Shown: positions 48,227 through 59,913 of the stretch, in pieces | How the letters are laid out: each line of letters opens with the position of its first letter | How positions within the stretch are numbered: the first letter of the stretch is position 1 | From: Gloeopeniophorella convolvens | Lineage: Eukaryota > Basidiomycota > Agaricomycetes > Russulales | Assembly (NCBI GenBank): GCA_022496205.1 | Contig: WTXD01000006.1 | Coordinates: 620,001 to 684,000, forward strand | Length of the DNA stretch: 64,000 bases | Reading direction: 5' to 3' | Position numbers and translations under genes: made by a program | Notes under the pieces: generated by a model | Seen by the model: only the letters and a program-made list of their open reading frames with translations | What the model was told of the DNA's origin: nothing | Databases searched by the model: none

Positions 48227-50176
48227 ATGACCCTTCCGCAACGCTCCCTTCTTCTCTTTGCCCTTCTCAACGTTGCCTCCAATGTCGCTGCATTACACCT
48301 AAGCCTTCGCGGCGAACCCGCCCCTTCCCACATTTACAAGAGAGACCATCTTTCCGGTCTCGATAATGGTCAAAACATCAAGTACTTCGCCAACATTACA
48401 TTAGCGGGTGAACTCTTCTCGGTCAGCATTGACACCGGCAGGTGAGTTATCGCCTCCATCCTGTGTAATCTGGCCCGCTCACCCTGCCATAAGCTCGGAC
48501 CTGTGGGTGGCGGGCGACGTGCCCGGCGCAAAAGACACAGGCGCTTCTACGAGTGTTCAATATGCCATTGGCGATGTCAAGGGACCTGTGAAGACTGCGC
48601 CATTGAATTTTTTGAACTTTACCGTGCCAGACCAGGCATACAGTACGTCCTCGCCACCCTTCGCTTTCGCGAAGCGCCGACATGTGTTGCAGTCCAAGTC
48701 AAGCCCAGCTCTGACTATCCTGCTGGCCAGGGCCTCATTGGCCTCGGTCCGAACGTTGGCTCAAACGTCCATGATACTCTCAAAAAGCAGCCCAGCGGCG
48801 ACACTGTCTTGGACCGCATTTTCCGTCAGAACACGTCCACACCGAATTACCTCACCGTGCTGCTTTCACGGTCGGATGACCCCGCCGAACAATATCCCGG
48901 CGACATCACCGTTTCTGAGATAATTCCTGGCATGGAAAATATTACGTCACAGCCCAAGCTCACGGTGAACACTGTGCCGTCGTCGCGGTCTGGCGGGCAG
49001 CACTGGCAAGTGCTCCTCGACTCGAACGGTATCATCGGTCCGGATGGACACCCAATCACGTTCGATACCAAGGTATCGAGCACCAAGAACAAGACGCAGT
49101 TGACGGCAGTCATGGATACTGGCTTTACTCTGCCCCAGGTTCCGAAGTAGGTGCCTCACCTGTCCCTGCCTTACATACCCTTCCTAATGGCACCATATCA
49201 CCAGAAACGTTTCCAATGCGATCTACTCGCGCATTGATGGAGCGAAGTTCGAGAATCTCACGTTGACAGGTCCTATCTGGACATTGCCCTGCACTGCAGA
49301 GGTGAATGTCACCTTCAAGTTTGGTGGCGTGCATCTCCCTGTCCACCCGTTGGACACGAACATCGATCTTGGCTTAACGGACGAATCGGGGTCAAAAGGA
49401 AAGAAATGTGCTGGCGCTGTGAGTTGCATCCCGCAATGTTTCCGAACGTAGCTTAACCTCTATCCAGTTCCAGCCTATCACGACGGGCGCGGCACCTGAC
49501 TTTGACATGATCTTGGGCATGGCATTCCGTGAGTAGCATTGAAAGTCAATCAATGATCTGCACACCGTGCTCATCCCTTCTCACAGTGCGTAACGTATAC
49601 CTGCTCATCAATTCCGGCGATTTCGTCGACGGCACCAAGACCAAGGCTGCACCTTTCGCGCAACTATTGTCGGTCACGGATCCCGCTGCGGCTCACCTGG
49701 ACTTTGTGAACGTGCGGCTCAATGGCGCGGATACGACTGGCGACCAGATGTTCACGGCCCCCGCGCCCGACACCCCTGTGCCAGACGACTCGGACAACAA
49801 AAGCTTCTTCTCGCGACACCAGACGTTGATCATCATCCTCATCGCTGCTGTTGGTGGCGTAGTCCTCTTAATCTTCATCGTCCTGGCGTTCCTCTCATGG
49901 CGGCGCCAACGCAACCGACGCCTTGGTCCTGGCCCTGGCTCCTCCACGACCGACACTGGGTTCACGTACGGCTACTCGACCTACCAGCCTCTGGAGCACG
50001 GCGCACCCGCCGGCGAAATGCAACAGGTGCAAGGGTATCATCCCGGGGCAGCGCGTGCAGCTTCCATTGACTCTCAACCGGAGACTCTGCACGCGGCGAC
50101 TGGGCCCGAACATCTAGAAGACACCTACGGCGGGCCGCCGAAGTACGAGTACCCTAATCCGTGGGACAGGCGTTGA
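48227..50176 (+). CDS. membrane-anchored A1 aspartic protease, copy 2
   Basis: A paralog of the minus-strand neighbour. The signal peptide (TLPQRSLLLFALLNVASNVAA) is followed by DTGS (SVSIDTGSSDLWVAG) and DTGF (AVMDTGFTLPQVPK), a Cys pair in TLPCTAEVNV...KKCAGA, and after a Pro/Ser-rich linker a transmembrane helix (TLIIILIAAVGGVVLLIFIV) and a long cytosolic tail with Tyr/Pro motifs (GYSTYQPLEHG, PPKYEYPNPW). Compared with copy 1 it has an extra intron after PQVPK and its first intron uses a normal GT donor. The two genes, head to head, probably arose by inverted duplication. An upstream in-frame ATG at 48152 exists, but the 48227 start gives the signal peptide directly. Confidence 0.85.
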
Positions 50177-51609
50177 GAAAGCCCCGGTGCTCACGCTGTG
50201 GGTGTTTACGGTGTCACTGGTCAGCTTCTTGATGCATAGGAGCTCCGCGGCGTCCTCGAGGCAAGCCTGGATTTCTGCTAAGGAGGCGCCAGGGGAAGAG
50301 GGCCCATGTTTTCGAAATTTCACTGCCTCTCCGCAGTGCATTCGCCGCTAGCCGTGTATGGCGGTGCCTCGTTCGTTCTTCTCTTGCATTTATTGGGCCG
50401 AAGGCGTCTCAACTCTCTTCCATCATCGGTTTCTTTGCTTGCATTTGCACATATTCATCGCTTTACATGGTTGACAGCATCTTATCATATGCGACGGACT
50501 CTAAAGTACGGACTCTCAAGCAGACATTTGGCTCGGATGTAGTGTATCGGATTGTAATGACCTTGAACCATCACGCTCGTTGACATTTGTTCGATGCCAG
50601 GTTGCGACAGTTCGACAGGATCTTGCATCTTTATAAGTGCGCGGCTTAGTTGCAATCATGCGGGATCGGTGCTGATGAATGCGCACATACTTACGTTGGA
50701 ATTCCGCTCGAGCATTCCAACAGGCTCTGACAATTGTTATCGCAGACATCGCTATCAGCTGGTTGTGTCAATGCTCGCATCCATCGCGGGCTCACCTCGC
50801 CGGACGTGCCGCATTCGACATGGACAGCGATGCGGCTCGGGCCTTCGCGAAAGCGCCGTGTGCTCACCGGCCTCGTGATCGATAACTGCGCAGGCGCCCG
50901 TGCAGGCACGAACGCCCGCGTCGGGGGTTGCTCGGCTATCACCGAAGGTCGTCCGCCCCTGCCAGTGCCCGCCCCCACCTGCCCCCACCGCCAGCCACCC
51001 TAGCAGTCACCCTGCAGCCAAGCTGCGTCATCGATATCACCAGCCTACGATATCAGCAGACCTGGTCTGATCTGGCCTTCTGGTGCGGAAGCGCAAGAAC
51101 CACGGCCATCGCCACGGCAACAAATGCAGTGGATTGCGCAGTGGACTCATCTCCAAAACCCACTACGTCTCCCACAAGATGACGATATCGCAGCCCGGCG
51201 TCGCGCGTGAACTTGGAGCGCGGTGGAAATCGGCGCCGTCTAGTAGCCTTATCGCTCTAGGCTCTAGCTTATTGCGCCAAAGGCGGTGCAGCTGTAGGCA
51301 CCTTTATTTCAGCGGGGCGCGAATTGCGCTGCGTCCCTCGATGACGGAATCTACCCAGGAAGTGCAGGAAGCAGCCGCACAAGTCCACCCGCGCCACTAC
51401 AGATCAGATACAGCCTCCGTCACCTGCTGTTTTGTGCTATTTTTGTCTGGAAAGGTCCGAAAGGTAACAGGGGTGTGCATATTGTGTGCAGGCTTCTGAG
51501 AGAATCACGATCATGGTCTGCAGGTATAAAAGGAGGGCGGGGGAGGCAGGTAGCCCCCAGGTCAATTTGACTAAAACACACTTCACTCGCAATATCTACT
51601 TCTACTACT
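50177..51609. other. intergenic
   Basis: About 1.4 kb downstream of the protease gene and upstream of the first CipC-like gene. ORFs have no family signal. The TATA box at 51525-51532 is the only site seen. Confidence 0.5.
51525..51532 (+). promoter_or_regulatory. TATA box of CipC-like gene 1
   Basis: TATAAAAG, 78-85 nt before the ATG at 51610. Confidence 0.65.
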
Positions 51610-52228
51610 ATGGGTTGGTTCGGCGACGACTCCAATGAGGCCTCGGACTACAACACCGTACGTCGGAACTATGTCCTCCCCCCCTTTGCACGGCATGCTC
51701 ATCGTCACCACGTAGTACCAAACCACGCCCAAGCACGAGTCTAAGGTCTCGCACGAGATGATCTCTGGCGCTGCTGCCTACGAGGTCCGTCGCAATCGTC
51801 GTTGTGATACATGCGCCACCGTCTGACCTTGCCGTGCAGGCCGCCAAGGCCTACGAGGATCACGTCGCCCGTAACGGCCAGCCTGACTCGCATGCCAAGG
51901 CTAAGGAGCTCCTGTACGTGCTACCCCGCCCTTCTGCCATCTGCCCGTGTGTGCTCACATCCCCCTTACAGTGCCGGCTTTGCGGGCGCCTTCATTGATA
52001 AGGAGTTTGAGTCGAACGGCGTACGTCGTTCCGCAATCGGATAAGCACGATTAGCATCCGATCTCATTGTCCTCCCGATTTAGCTCGACTTCCTCGACAA
52101 GGAGAAGGCCAAGTACCAGGGTGAGTCTCGTCTCATCGTGACTGCGCGGGTACCAGTTCGATGCTAACAACCATCGCCTCGCAGCTCGCCAGCGCGCCGA
52201 ACAGGCTGTCTCGTCGGACAACTACTAG
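51610..52228 (+). CDS. CipC-like (DUF3759) protein 1
   Basis: Six short exons with GT-AG introns give about 105 residues: MGWFGDDSNEASDYNT, YQTTPKHESKVSHEMISGAA, AYEDHVARNGQPDSHAKAK, AGFAGAFIDKEFESNG, and a charged C-terminus with DKEKAK. It belongs to the CipC-like/DUF3759 family, first named as a concanamycin-induced protein in Aspergillus and repeatedly seen among induced cytosolic proteins of wood-decay fungi; the mechanism is unknown. No signal peptide. It heads a tandem series of three genes on the same strand, and a TATA box lies 78 nt upstream. High, inducible expression is likely given the compact promoter, but this is an inference. Confidence 0.88.
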
Positions 52229-52730
52229 GTGCTCTGTGCTGCATCGACTGTAAGATAGACATGAATATCTACCACAATCTGCGTGTACTTTACGAGACGT
52301 CTCGGTGGAATCACGACTCCGGGTTTCTTCTCTGACCGCAGCTATACGTATGCGTTCTAATGCACACGTTGGCATCAGCATCGTCCATCTGCTCCGTACT
52401 CTCGGGCTGCTTTGTTTCATTCAGTGCACCTGTACAATTGTCCGTGCGCACGGGCGGGTCCATTTGTATCCAGGATCGAGGCTTGATCGAAGGTATACAA
52501 CCATAAGGGGCGATTATGTGCTGCTCCGGCCTCACCGAGCATTCCCAATTGCGGGGACCCCCATTCTATTGCTCAATCTGATGATCAGGAATGGGCCGGT
52601 GGCCGCAGTATGACGCCTTTGGGGTCGTGATCGGTAGGATATAAAGTAGGCACTGTAGCAGCGGTCAGGAGCAGGTCCTTGAGACTCAATCCCCCACTGT
52701 TATCTTCTTCACTCAACACACATTGCTGAA
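52229..52730. other. intergenic
   Basis: About 500 bases between CipC-like genes 1 and 2, with the gene-2 TATA box (52640-52646). Confidence 0.5.
52640..52646 (+). promoter_or_regulatory. TATA box of CipC-like gene 2
   Basis: TATAAAG, 85 nt before the ATG at 52731. Confidence 0.6.
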
Positions 52731-53358
52731 ATGGGCTGGTTCGACAACGACTCTGACGAGGCTCGCGCCCACGCCGAGGTAGGCCTGCCCTTGCGATGCG
52801 CCGCGACTGGGGCACAAGTGACGATGTGCGCGTAGTACCAAAGCACCCCGAAGCACGAGTCCAAGCTCTCGCACGAGCTGATTTCGGCCGCTGCCGCCTA
52901 CGAGGTCTGTGTATCTTTGCACGAGCACATACGTCGCGTCGCTCACGCATGCATGGTGTCCCCAGGCTGCCAAGGCTTACGAGGACCACGTCGCCCGCAA
53001 CGGCAAGCCCTCCTCGCACGCCAAGGCCAAGGAGATATTGTGCGTTCCGTGGCCTACTTGCGTACACCCCATACTGACGACCCGTCTTGCAGCGCTGGCC
53101 TCTCAGGCGCTTTCATCGACAAGGAGTTCGAGTCGCACGGTGTACGTTGTAACCCTTCCAGATCAGATCGCATCTGATATGTTGACTATCCGGGTCCTGG
53201 ACAGCTCAACTTCATCGACAAGCAGCGGGCCAAGCACGATGGTACGTCCCGGTCGCCGACTGTGCATGTTATGTCAGTGTGCTGATGGCCTACGCCCGTT
53301 CCCAGCCAAGAAGCGTGGCGATGAAGTCATTGCCAACGAGTACTCCAACGACTACTGA
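52731..53358 (+). CDS. CipC-like (DUF3759) protein 2
   Basis: The second tandem copy has six exons with introns at the same codon positions as copy 1. The protein (about 109 residues) has MGWFDNDSDEARAHAE, YQSTPKHESKLSHELISAAA, AYEDHVARNGKPSSHAKAK, AGLSGAFIDKEFESHG, and a C-terminus with AKKRGDEVIANEYSNDY. Identity to copy 1 is high in the central part and lower at the C-terminus. It lies 502 nt downstream of copy 1 on the same strand, a recent tandem duplication by appearance. No membrane or secretion signal. Function as for the family: a small cytosolic stress-associated protein of unknown activity. Confidence 0.88.
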
Positions 53359-53864
53359 TCAGCAAGCCAGACGCGATCGTGGAGCTATGATGTTGTTTGT
53401 ACAGTGTTGCTGCCTTTGAGGAAATATAAATATAGATGAAGTTTGAGGAGCCTTTATTGAGTGATGCCACCGCCCCGTCGCGAGCGCAACAAGAGCAACG
53501 AGACGGTGCTCTCGGGCAGCTTTCCATTGCACTGCATTGCGCGCAAATCCCCCCCCCCCCCCCCGGGGTCCATTTGACAAGGCCTTTCGACTCTCTACGG
53601 GATCGTGAATAGTGGCTGGATGATGCATAAATGCATGATGGCGAGTTCCAACTCCAGAAATTTGAGGGCACATCACCCAGGGCGGGTGATCACGAGACCG
53701 GCGCGTGAGCATGACGCAAAGCGAGCGCTGCATCCGCTCCTCGATCGTGCACCGCTGACAGCGTCTAACGCACCAAACTAAGAAGGAATGCCGCTTTCTT
53801 ACCACCCTTCCTTTGTCTCGCCAACGCACGCAGACATACCTTGCTTTCTGGCTCAGAGCCGACT
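53359..53864. other. intergenic with C homopolymer
   Basis: About 500 bases between CipC-like genes 2 and 3, containing a 16-base C run at 53549-53564. No TATA box is obvious before gene 3. Confidence 0.5.
53549..53564. repeat. poly(C) run
   Basis: Sixteen consecutive C residues, followed directly by GGGG. Such runs are prone to length errors in sequencing. Confidence 0.7.
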
Positions 53865-54545
53865 ATGACGTGCTTTTCTGAGGACTCAGAACAGGCTCAG
53901 GCTTGGAAACAGGTTCGAGCCACCACCATTTCGTCCGCCTACCACTGGATCACTAGTCACTCACGAGTCGACTTCAGCTCGAACTGAACTCAGACCTGCA
54001 CCATATCCCACAGGAGATGTTAGCTGCTGCAGCAGCTTACGAGGTAGACTCCCGCACGCCTCACTCTTCCCATTGTGCTCACGGAAACTCTAGGCGGCGA
54101 AGAAGTGGGACGCGCGGGTGATGTACAGTAGCCTGCCCAAGGAGCGCAGGGCAGCGTTGGATATGCTGTGCGTACATTGAACGAGTCGCGGTCCGCGCCT
54201 TCGTCGCCAACTTACGTCGACGTTGCAGCCGGGGTTACGTGGATGACTATGTCAAGGCGCAATTGATGAAGCGCGATCTCAGCAGCTGCGCAAGTTCTCC
54301 ACGCTCGGACCTTGGCCTTGTGGAGTGTTCCCAGCTCGAGCGATTCGTCGCTAGCATCAGCTGTTCCGGCGGGTGGTATCGTCCATGCCTCCGTGACAGC
54401 TACTAATCTTGTCCACTTTAGGATTCAAACAGGCAGTTTCCATAATCCAGAAGGACCTCCGTTCGACGTCCCTGCAGTCAATGTCGTTGAGGAAGTCGAG
54501 CGTTTGAATATCTGCGCGTGTAAGGTATCTCGTTGTGCTATGTGA
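53865..54545 (+). CDS. CipC-like (DUF3759) protein 3, diverged
   Basis: A third, diverged member of the tandem array. Four exons can be read with confidence: TCFSEDSEQAQAWKQ, LELNSDLHHIPQEMLAAA, AAKKWDARVMYSSLPKER and RGYVDDYVKAQLMKRDLSS. Introns after codon 17 and after the Tyr-Glu pair, and the one within the Leu codon before Arg-Gly-Tyr, match the positions in copies 1 and 2. The N-terminal Gly-Trp-Phe is changed to Thr-Cys-Phe and the Lys-rich tail is lost. The C-terminus is uncertain: read-through ends at a TAA at 54404-54406, while a possible intron with a TACTAAT branch site and a CTTTAG acceptor leads to a TGA at 54543-54545. It could be a diverged functional paralog or an early pseudogene. 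Confidence 0.6.
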
Positions 54546-54657
54546 ATAAAGTACAAGATTGAGCTCGTGTATCAATTGAGCATCTATGAATTATACAGCA
54601 GTAACCAGGCCCCGGATGTTCAGGGAACGACGTTCGATCGCCAACTCCGCCTCTTGC

Positions 54658-55780
54658 TTAAGCGAAAGTCCCGCCGAGGGCCTTCCAGACCGCCTCGAGC
54701 TTGTTCCATCCGTGCTCGCCCGTGAAGCCACCGAGCACAAGGATCAGGTGCGCAAGGCTGAGCGCAAGGATGAACGGAAGGACACTTCCGACAGAGATCA
54801 TCTTCTCGGTTGGCTTGAGCGACTCGGTCCGCTGCAAGAGCTCTGCATGCGCCTTCAGCGTCTTCTCCGAGGGCCATTGACCGTTACTAATAATCGGGGC
54901 CACCATCGGTGCCGTCTTCCGCGGCTTTGTGGGTGCCTTGAGCAGCGTGAATAAGCCGTAGTTGAATTGGTACGCCTTGTTCGCCTCAGTCAGGAGCAAC
55001 TCTGCGCATACACCTTTAATCGGCATGCAGATCCCGCCAAGACACTATTAACACAGACCTTTACGCGCGCGGTCGTCGCCAACACCCGCGTTCATGCCGT
55101 CGCGGTACCATTCCTTGATCTTCTTCATGTCGCCGAGGGTAGCGTTGCCACCGCCACCGAGCTTCTGGAAAGCGAAGAAGGATACGCCTGCACCATCGTC
55201 TTCCTTCAGATCGTACCCAGTTACAACGTTGTACCGGATGGATTGGCCACCCGACAGGTCGCCTAGGTAGCGCACATACGCGTGCGCGAGCAGCGGCGAA
55301 GGGTCCGACGAGTCGCTGAGCTCGCGTATCCGCGAGGTCCACGCGATCAGAGGCGCTGGCGGGGATTCGGTCATTTCGATGTACATCGGGTGCGACGGTA
55401 GCCCGGGCAGAGGCGTATCGAGCAGGCTGGATACATCAGCAAGCAGTGCCGGCGCGCGCGCGAGCAATGTGGGGTTGTAGGTGGGGCTCAGGACGGGGTG
55501 GGACGCGTGTTTCTCAAGCCCGGCCTCGAGCGTGCTGTCATGGGGATGCCCCGATAGCGTCAACGCGCACTGCGGACCGCGTGAGAAGGCAGGCGTGGGC
55601 TCACCTGTAGACCTGCCACAGCATGAGCAAGAAGCGGGCGTATTCCTCCTTATCGAGCTCGCCACGGGTGAGCCATCGCGCGCCTTGGTGGGTCGCGGTC
55701 TCCTCGTGATTGTGAGCAGTGGCTTGGCGGACGAGCGTTCCAAAGGGGAGAGAAAAATCGAGGTTCTCAAAGTCGGCCAT
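54658..55780 (-). CDS. heme oxygenase-like protein with C-terminal membrane anchor
   Basis: Heme oxygenase cleaves heme to biliverdin, CO and iron. Three exons on the minus strand give about 310 residues. The N-terminus is MADFENLDFSLPFGTL, and a His-rich start of helix 1 (ATAHNHEETATHQG) includes the probable proximal His. The distal helix has the family signature YLGDLSGGQ. The long helical C-terminal part includes ANKAYQFNYGLF, and near the end is a hydrophobic tail (SVGSVLPFILALSLAHLILV) that fits an ER membrane anchor, as in yeast Hmx1 and animal HO. Two GT-AG introns are supported: one ends at ...CCATGACAG and the other lies before VCAELLLTEANK. A TATA-like site lies about 90 nt upstream. 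The role in iron reuse is family knowledge. Confidence 0.85.
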
Positions 55781-58059
55781 GGTGTCTAGGTGCGAGTGGG
55801 CAGGTATTGCAGGTAAGTGCAAGGATGGGAAGGGGGAGGAAGCGAGAAAGGACGATAACTGTGGGGCATATATAAGGACCCCCTAGTACGTGGCGATGGC
55901 GAGCTTACTTCGGCCAGGTCGAGACGACCCTAGCCCGATCATTCTTCTTGGTGTCCACTCTGCTAGGCTACCGCCTACTGCTATAGTGCCACCCGCGACC
56001 CCGGCCACCTCTACATCAGATAAGATAACATCGCACACTAGATTGCTAGGTGCCTTGCCGGATGCGGATGGCGCGAGATGGCGCGAACGTCCTCGGATCC
56101 ATTACTTTCCGAGAGAAGCCTCTGCCACTCACGCCGCGCTTTGATGCACGCTTTGTTGCCTCTCTGCCGAGAGGGTCCAAACTTCGGTGCACGATTCTGC
56201 TCCATTATCTGCATTCTGGTTGGTGTCGGCCAAATGGGACCTCCCGCCATCAGATGGCAGGGACAACGAGAAGCGTATACTTACATACAGTCACTGTTGG
56301 TTCTTCCACAGGGTCACCTCGGGAGTCCGGCCGGAGTGCACATCGGTACTCGAGTACAGTGTAATAGCTCGGTGCAGCCACCCGTCAGCCGCATCAAGCA
56401 AGCTGCCCTACATAGCTGGCATTGGGACAGGACCCGGGGCACCGCCCCTTCTCACGGCGAGCCAGCTGTCAACGACTCAGACAGTTGTGCTACTTGGCTT
56501 TCGCCACGTGCGGGGCGGTGCGTGCTCAGCGGGAGTGTCTCTGGCGGTGTGCCGGTGCTAGACGCACTGTCCGTATACACCTCACCGGGGAGGCTCTGCA
56601 CGCCGGAGCCGGTGCTCTAGAAGCTCTCATTCAAGTCACTTTGCGCGATGCCGCCTGTCTTCCGTGCTTTTGCGAGCGGCGTAATGGTCGTGGGTCGTGT
56701 CTCAAGTCGTCTGGGAAGGTGGAGATGCGGTGTGCGGCCCGTTGGTGTCGGGCGGAGGCACTGGGGCATGCCGAGACTTGCTGGCAACCTCTGGCAACAG
56801 CCTGGCAACTTGCTCCGGCCCGAGTCACCAAGACCACTGTAATGTTACTCAAGTGTAGACACACCTCACCAACCTCCGTGCCCGTACTTGCTGTCCCGGT
56901 GTGCTTCTCTACTACCACCAACACCATACTAACTTTCTTCGTCCACCTTTTCACCTTCCGCGCTGACTCGCACGAGCCTCACTCAAATTAAACGCTACAG
57001 TCATATGTGCTGACTCGCACGGTCTCGGATCCACATCCTCAGGCCTTCCTTTCGTTCACTGGGCTGTAATAGAGCACCTCTGAACGGCGAATGCTAATCA
57101 TTCCTCGCCAATGTCGCACTCATGCCACGTTGGTTGACTCCGCGTCGGACCAGGTGCTCGTGGATGCCTCAAGGTGTCACAAAACAACATGCATGTCCCG
57201 GAGACCTTGTGGCCGGTTGCTTCCCAGCGCGCGGAGATTACAGCACTAACATTCCAAGCCAGACTCTAGCACTGATCGCAGGTGCGTGCGTGAGACTAGG
57301 TCGGACCTATCGTGAGCTATGTGTACTGTCTGGGGCTCTCGGATCTGAACGGCCTTACGTGCGTCGTGCCGTCGGCCGTTACACTTATGTATATTCTTTC
57401 TTGCTGGAGGACCCCGCTGAATAAGAGTTGCGGCGTTCAGTCAGTCGGTCTGATGAATTATGCCTGACGCAGGGAACAAAGGGGCGCGCCCGGCGACTTC
57501 GCATGCGCCGGAGCCACACTAGGCCACACTTCGGACGCGCCGACGCAGCCAATGCGCCGCCGGGCACACTCACGCGCACGAGTCAAGTCACGCCGCGAGG
57601 TCCAAAACCTTACTCGCCGCCCACGCGCTGACAGCCATAGAAGCACCACCTCCTTGTGATTCGATTTTCGTCTATAGATACGAGCTCGAAAGATACATGG
57701 GAAACAGGCATGATGGGAATAAGCGTGAACAATAAGTCGCCGTCCGTCCGGTTCACTCGGTACAGGGTGTATTTCATGATATGAAGGGGGGTATTGCGGG
57801 GCCGAAGAGCAACCGTGAACATACAGCCGTGCGTCGAAAACTAATCTTAAGTTGAAAGATACAGCGGACAGGTCCCAAAGGAGAAGGGAAATGCAGACCC
57901 AAAAACGAAAGGTGCCGGTGGTTGATTAATTACTTACGATGTGATGTAGTACTTAGATGTGGTGTGCCAAACGCAGGGGAAAAAGAGGGCGGCCTGAAGA
58001 CGAAGGCGGGTGGTCTGGCCTGTGGAGTGGGTGTCGCAGTCGGTTCGTCTGTATGTAGA
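55781..58059. other. gene-poor region
   Basis: About 2.3 kb between the heme oxygenase start and the end of the CCCH gene. Longer ORFs (for example 56422-56991 plus, 189 codons) overlap ORFs on the other strand and show no family, signal peptide or splice structure. Confidence 0.45.
55867..55874 (-). promoter_or_regulatory. TATA-like element near heme oxygenase start
   Basis: The near-palindromic CATATATAAG block lies about 90 nt upstream of the heme oxygenase ATG. Read on the plus strand it would also be a TATA box, so the direction is not certain. Confidence 0.4.
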
Positions 58060-59913
58060 TCAAAGTGCAGGTGATTCGGCCGCGTAGGCCTGGGAGTAAA
58101 CATATGAGATAACGTGATACAGCTGGCGCCTGTTATATTGACGCACCTTCTCGAGGTGGAATGCCTCTGCGCGGCTGCTCACCCTCGGTGGAGTAGAAAA
58201 GGGGCGCGCGGGCAGGTCCTCGCGGGCCCTAAGGGACCCTCTGGGCCCGCGTCCACGTAGCACGATCGGCGATACGTCGGGCACAAGCTCTGGGAGAGGA
58301 GGGATGGCCACGGTCAATTGTTTTCTGTTCTTTTCTGCCGTAACCCGCGTCTGCTCATCCGAGAAGGTCGCGGCGCGTGGCGTCGCGCTGGGAGAAAACG
58401 CCATCTCGGATGGTGTTTGGGCTGCGGGGATCAGGCCTGGCAAGGCACATAGACAAGGTTTAACAGGGGTGTAGTGAACAGATAGAAGAAAGCGGGCTCG
58501 CCTTCTTCAGGGTGGACGTATGGGCAGTCGTCGCCTTCCAGACAATCCCCGTCCAAGAAGCGCTTGCAGACTTCTCCTGCAGAATATCAGCTTGAGGCGT
58601 GAAGACGCGTGGCGTACGTACTCCGTCCACCCATCATGACACCACCCCCAATAACCCTCCACGTGATGGGGTATATGTTCCTGGCGCGCTCTTCGTCCTC
58701 CTTCGAGAGCGGCCTCTGCGGGAGAGTCGGGGGAAAACCCGACGAGTTTGAAGGGCTGGGAGAATAGCTGCTCGGCGTGATAGGTGACCGGACAGAGGTG
58801 GGGTCATGGATGCTTGGACTCGAGCATTAGAGAAAAGTCGCGACAGGCAAAGAGCAGAACATACAAAGTACAGAGGCCGCCTTGGGGGCACCGGCCGTCC
58901 TTTTTGAAGAACTTGCACGGCTTGGCTGGGGGTTGCACAGCGACGTGAGCCAAGACGCAATATTCCTTATCGCGGCCGCCTTACTCTTGAATGCCTTCAA
59001 CTTTCTCCCCGACATGCCCGACTTGCGCGACTCGGGGCGCGGCGTGCCAAGCTCGCGCACCGGCCAGGGCCCGTACGGGACAGGCGGGAATGGGCCGGGC
59101 GAGAACGCGGCGGCTGGGGCGTGGATGTAGTACATCATCGGCGTCGGCGTCGCGGGCGTGCCGGGCCAGCGCTCCGCGATGTCGGGCGCGTCGCAGGCGG
59201 CGGACGGGGGCTCGGACTCACCATCGGAGAGGCTCGGCACGTCCGACGTGGGGGAGTCCTCGCCGCGACGGAAGATCAACTGCGTGAGGTCCTCGGGCGA
59301 CACAACTGACGCGGGCGACGACACGGATGCGGGGGGCACCCGCGCGCTGGCCGGCGAGGGGAGCGCAGCCTCGTAGGACCACATCTGCAGGGTGGGAGAG
59401 GCGTGCGCGAATGCGGCTGCGGGAAAGTCAGCCTTCGCGCTGGTTATAAGTGGGCGCGGAGGGGTACTCTGGGCGGTTGACGCGGAGACGTCCTCAGATG
59501 CAGTGGAGTAAGATTCGAACTCAGAGGTTGCGTGAGGTGTGGCGACCTTCTGTAGCCCTACACACACGAGCGTTAGGGTTGTGGCCTAGACACACGGAGG
59601 GCCGAGCCGGGGTTACTTACCGGCTTCGATATGCACCATGGATGGGGTCAGCTGGACGCTCTCGCCATGATCGCACCGCCCTGCGTGGAAGGACTGGCAG
59701 AGGCTGTAGGAGTATTTCACCGGGAGAATTTGTATCTTCACATGCGCAAAGTCACAGCGCTCGGCAGATAGAGGACAGACGCCCTTCTGGAAGAATTTGC
59801 ATGGCTTAGCTGCAAGACGTGCGCTAGGTCAGATAGCTGCTCGCCGGTATGCCAGGCAGCGACTTACTATGGCGCTTCTCCGTGTAGGAGGCTCGATGGC
59901 TCGCAGGCCACAT
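58060..59913 (-). CDS. CCCH zinc-finger protein, probable RNA-binding
   Basis: About seven exons on the minus strand join in frame. There are three CCCH-type fingers: the first near the start (KPCKFFQKGVCPLSAERCDFAH), the second in the middle with perfect C-x8-C-x5-C-x3-H spacing (CKFFKKDGRC, then CTFIH), and the third later (CKRFLDGDCLEGDDCPYVH). Between them are Pro/Ser/Ala-rich linkers with acidic patches, and the C-terminus (EKVRQYNRRQLYHVISYVYS) is helical. Tandem CCCH fingers usually bind AU-rich RNA, so a post-transcriptional regulator is the most likely role. The intron after PYVHPEE starts with GC rather than GT and needs confirmation. A TATA box lies 50 nt upstream. Confidence 0.75.

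Noticed and set aside
56422..56991. Plus-strand ORF of 189 codons
   Set aside because: Composition is Cys/Arg-rich and irregular, it overlaps minus-strand ORFs of similar length, and no domain is recognisable.
59500..59530. GTTCGAATC-like sequence on the minus strand resembling a tRNA T-loop
   Set aside because: It falls inside the CCCH coding exon (Glu-Phe-Glu-Ser) and has no acceptor stem or anticodon arm around it.
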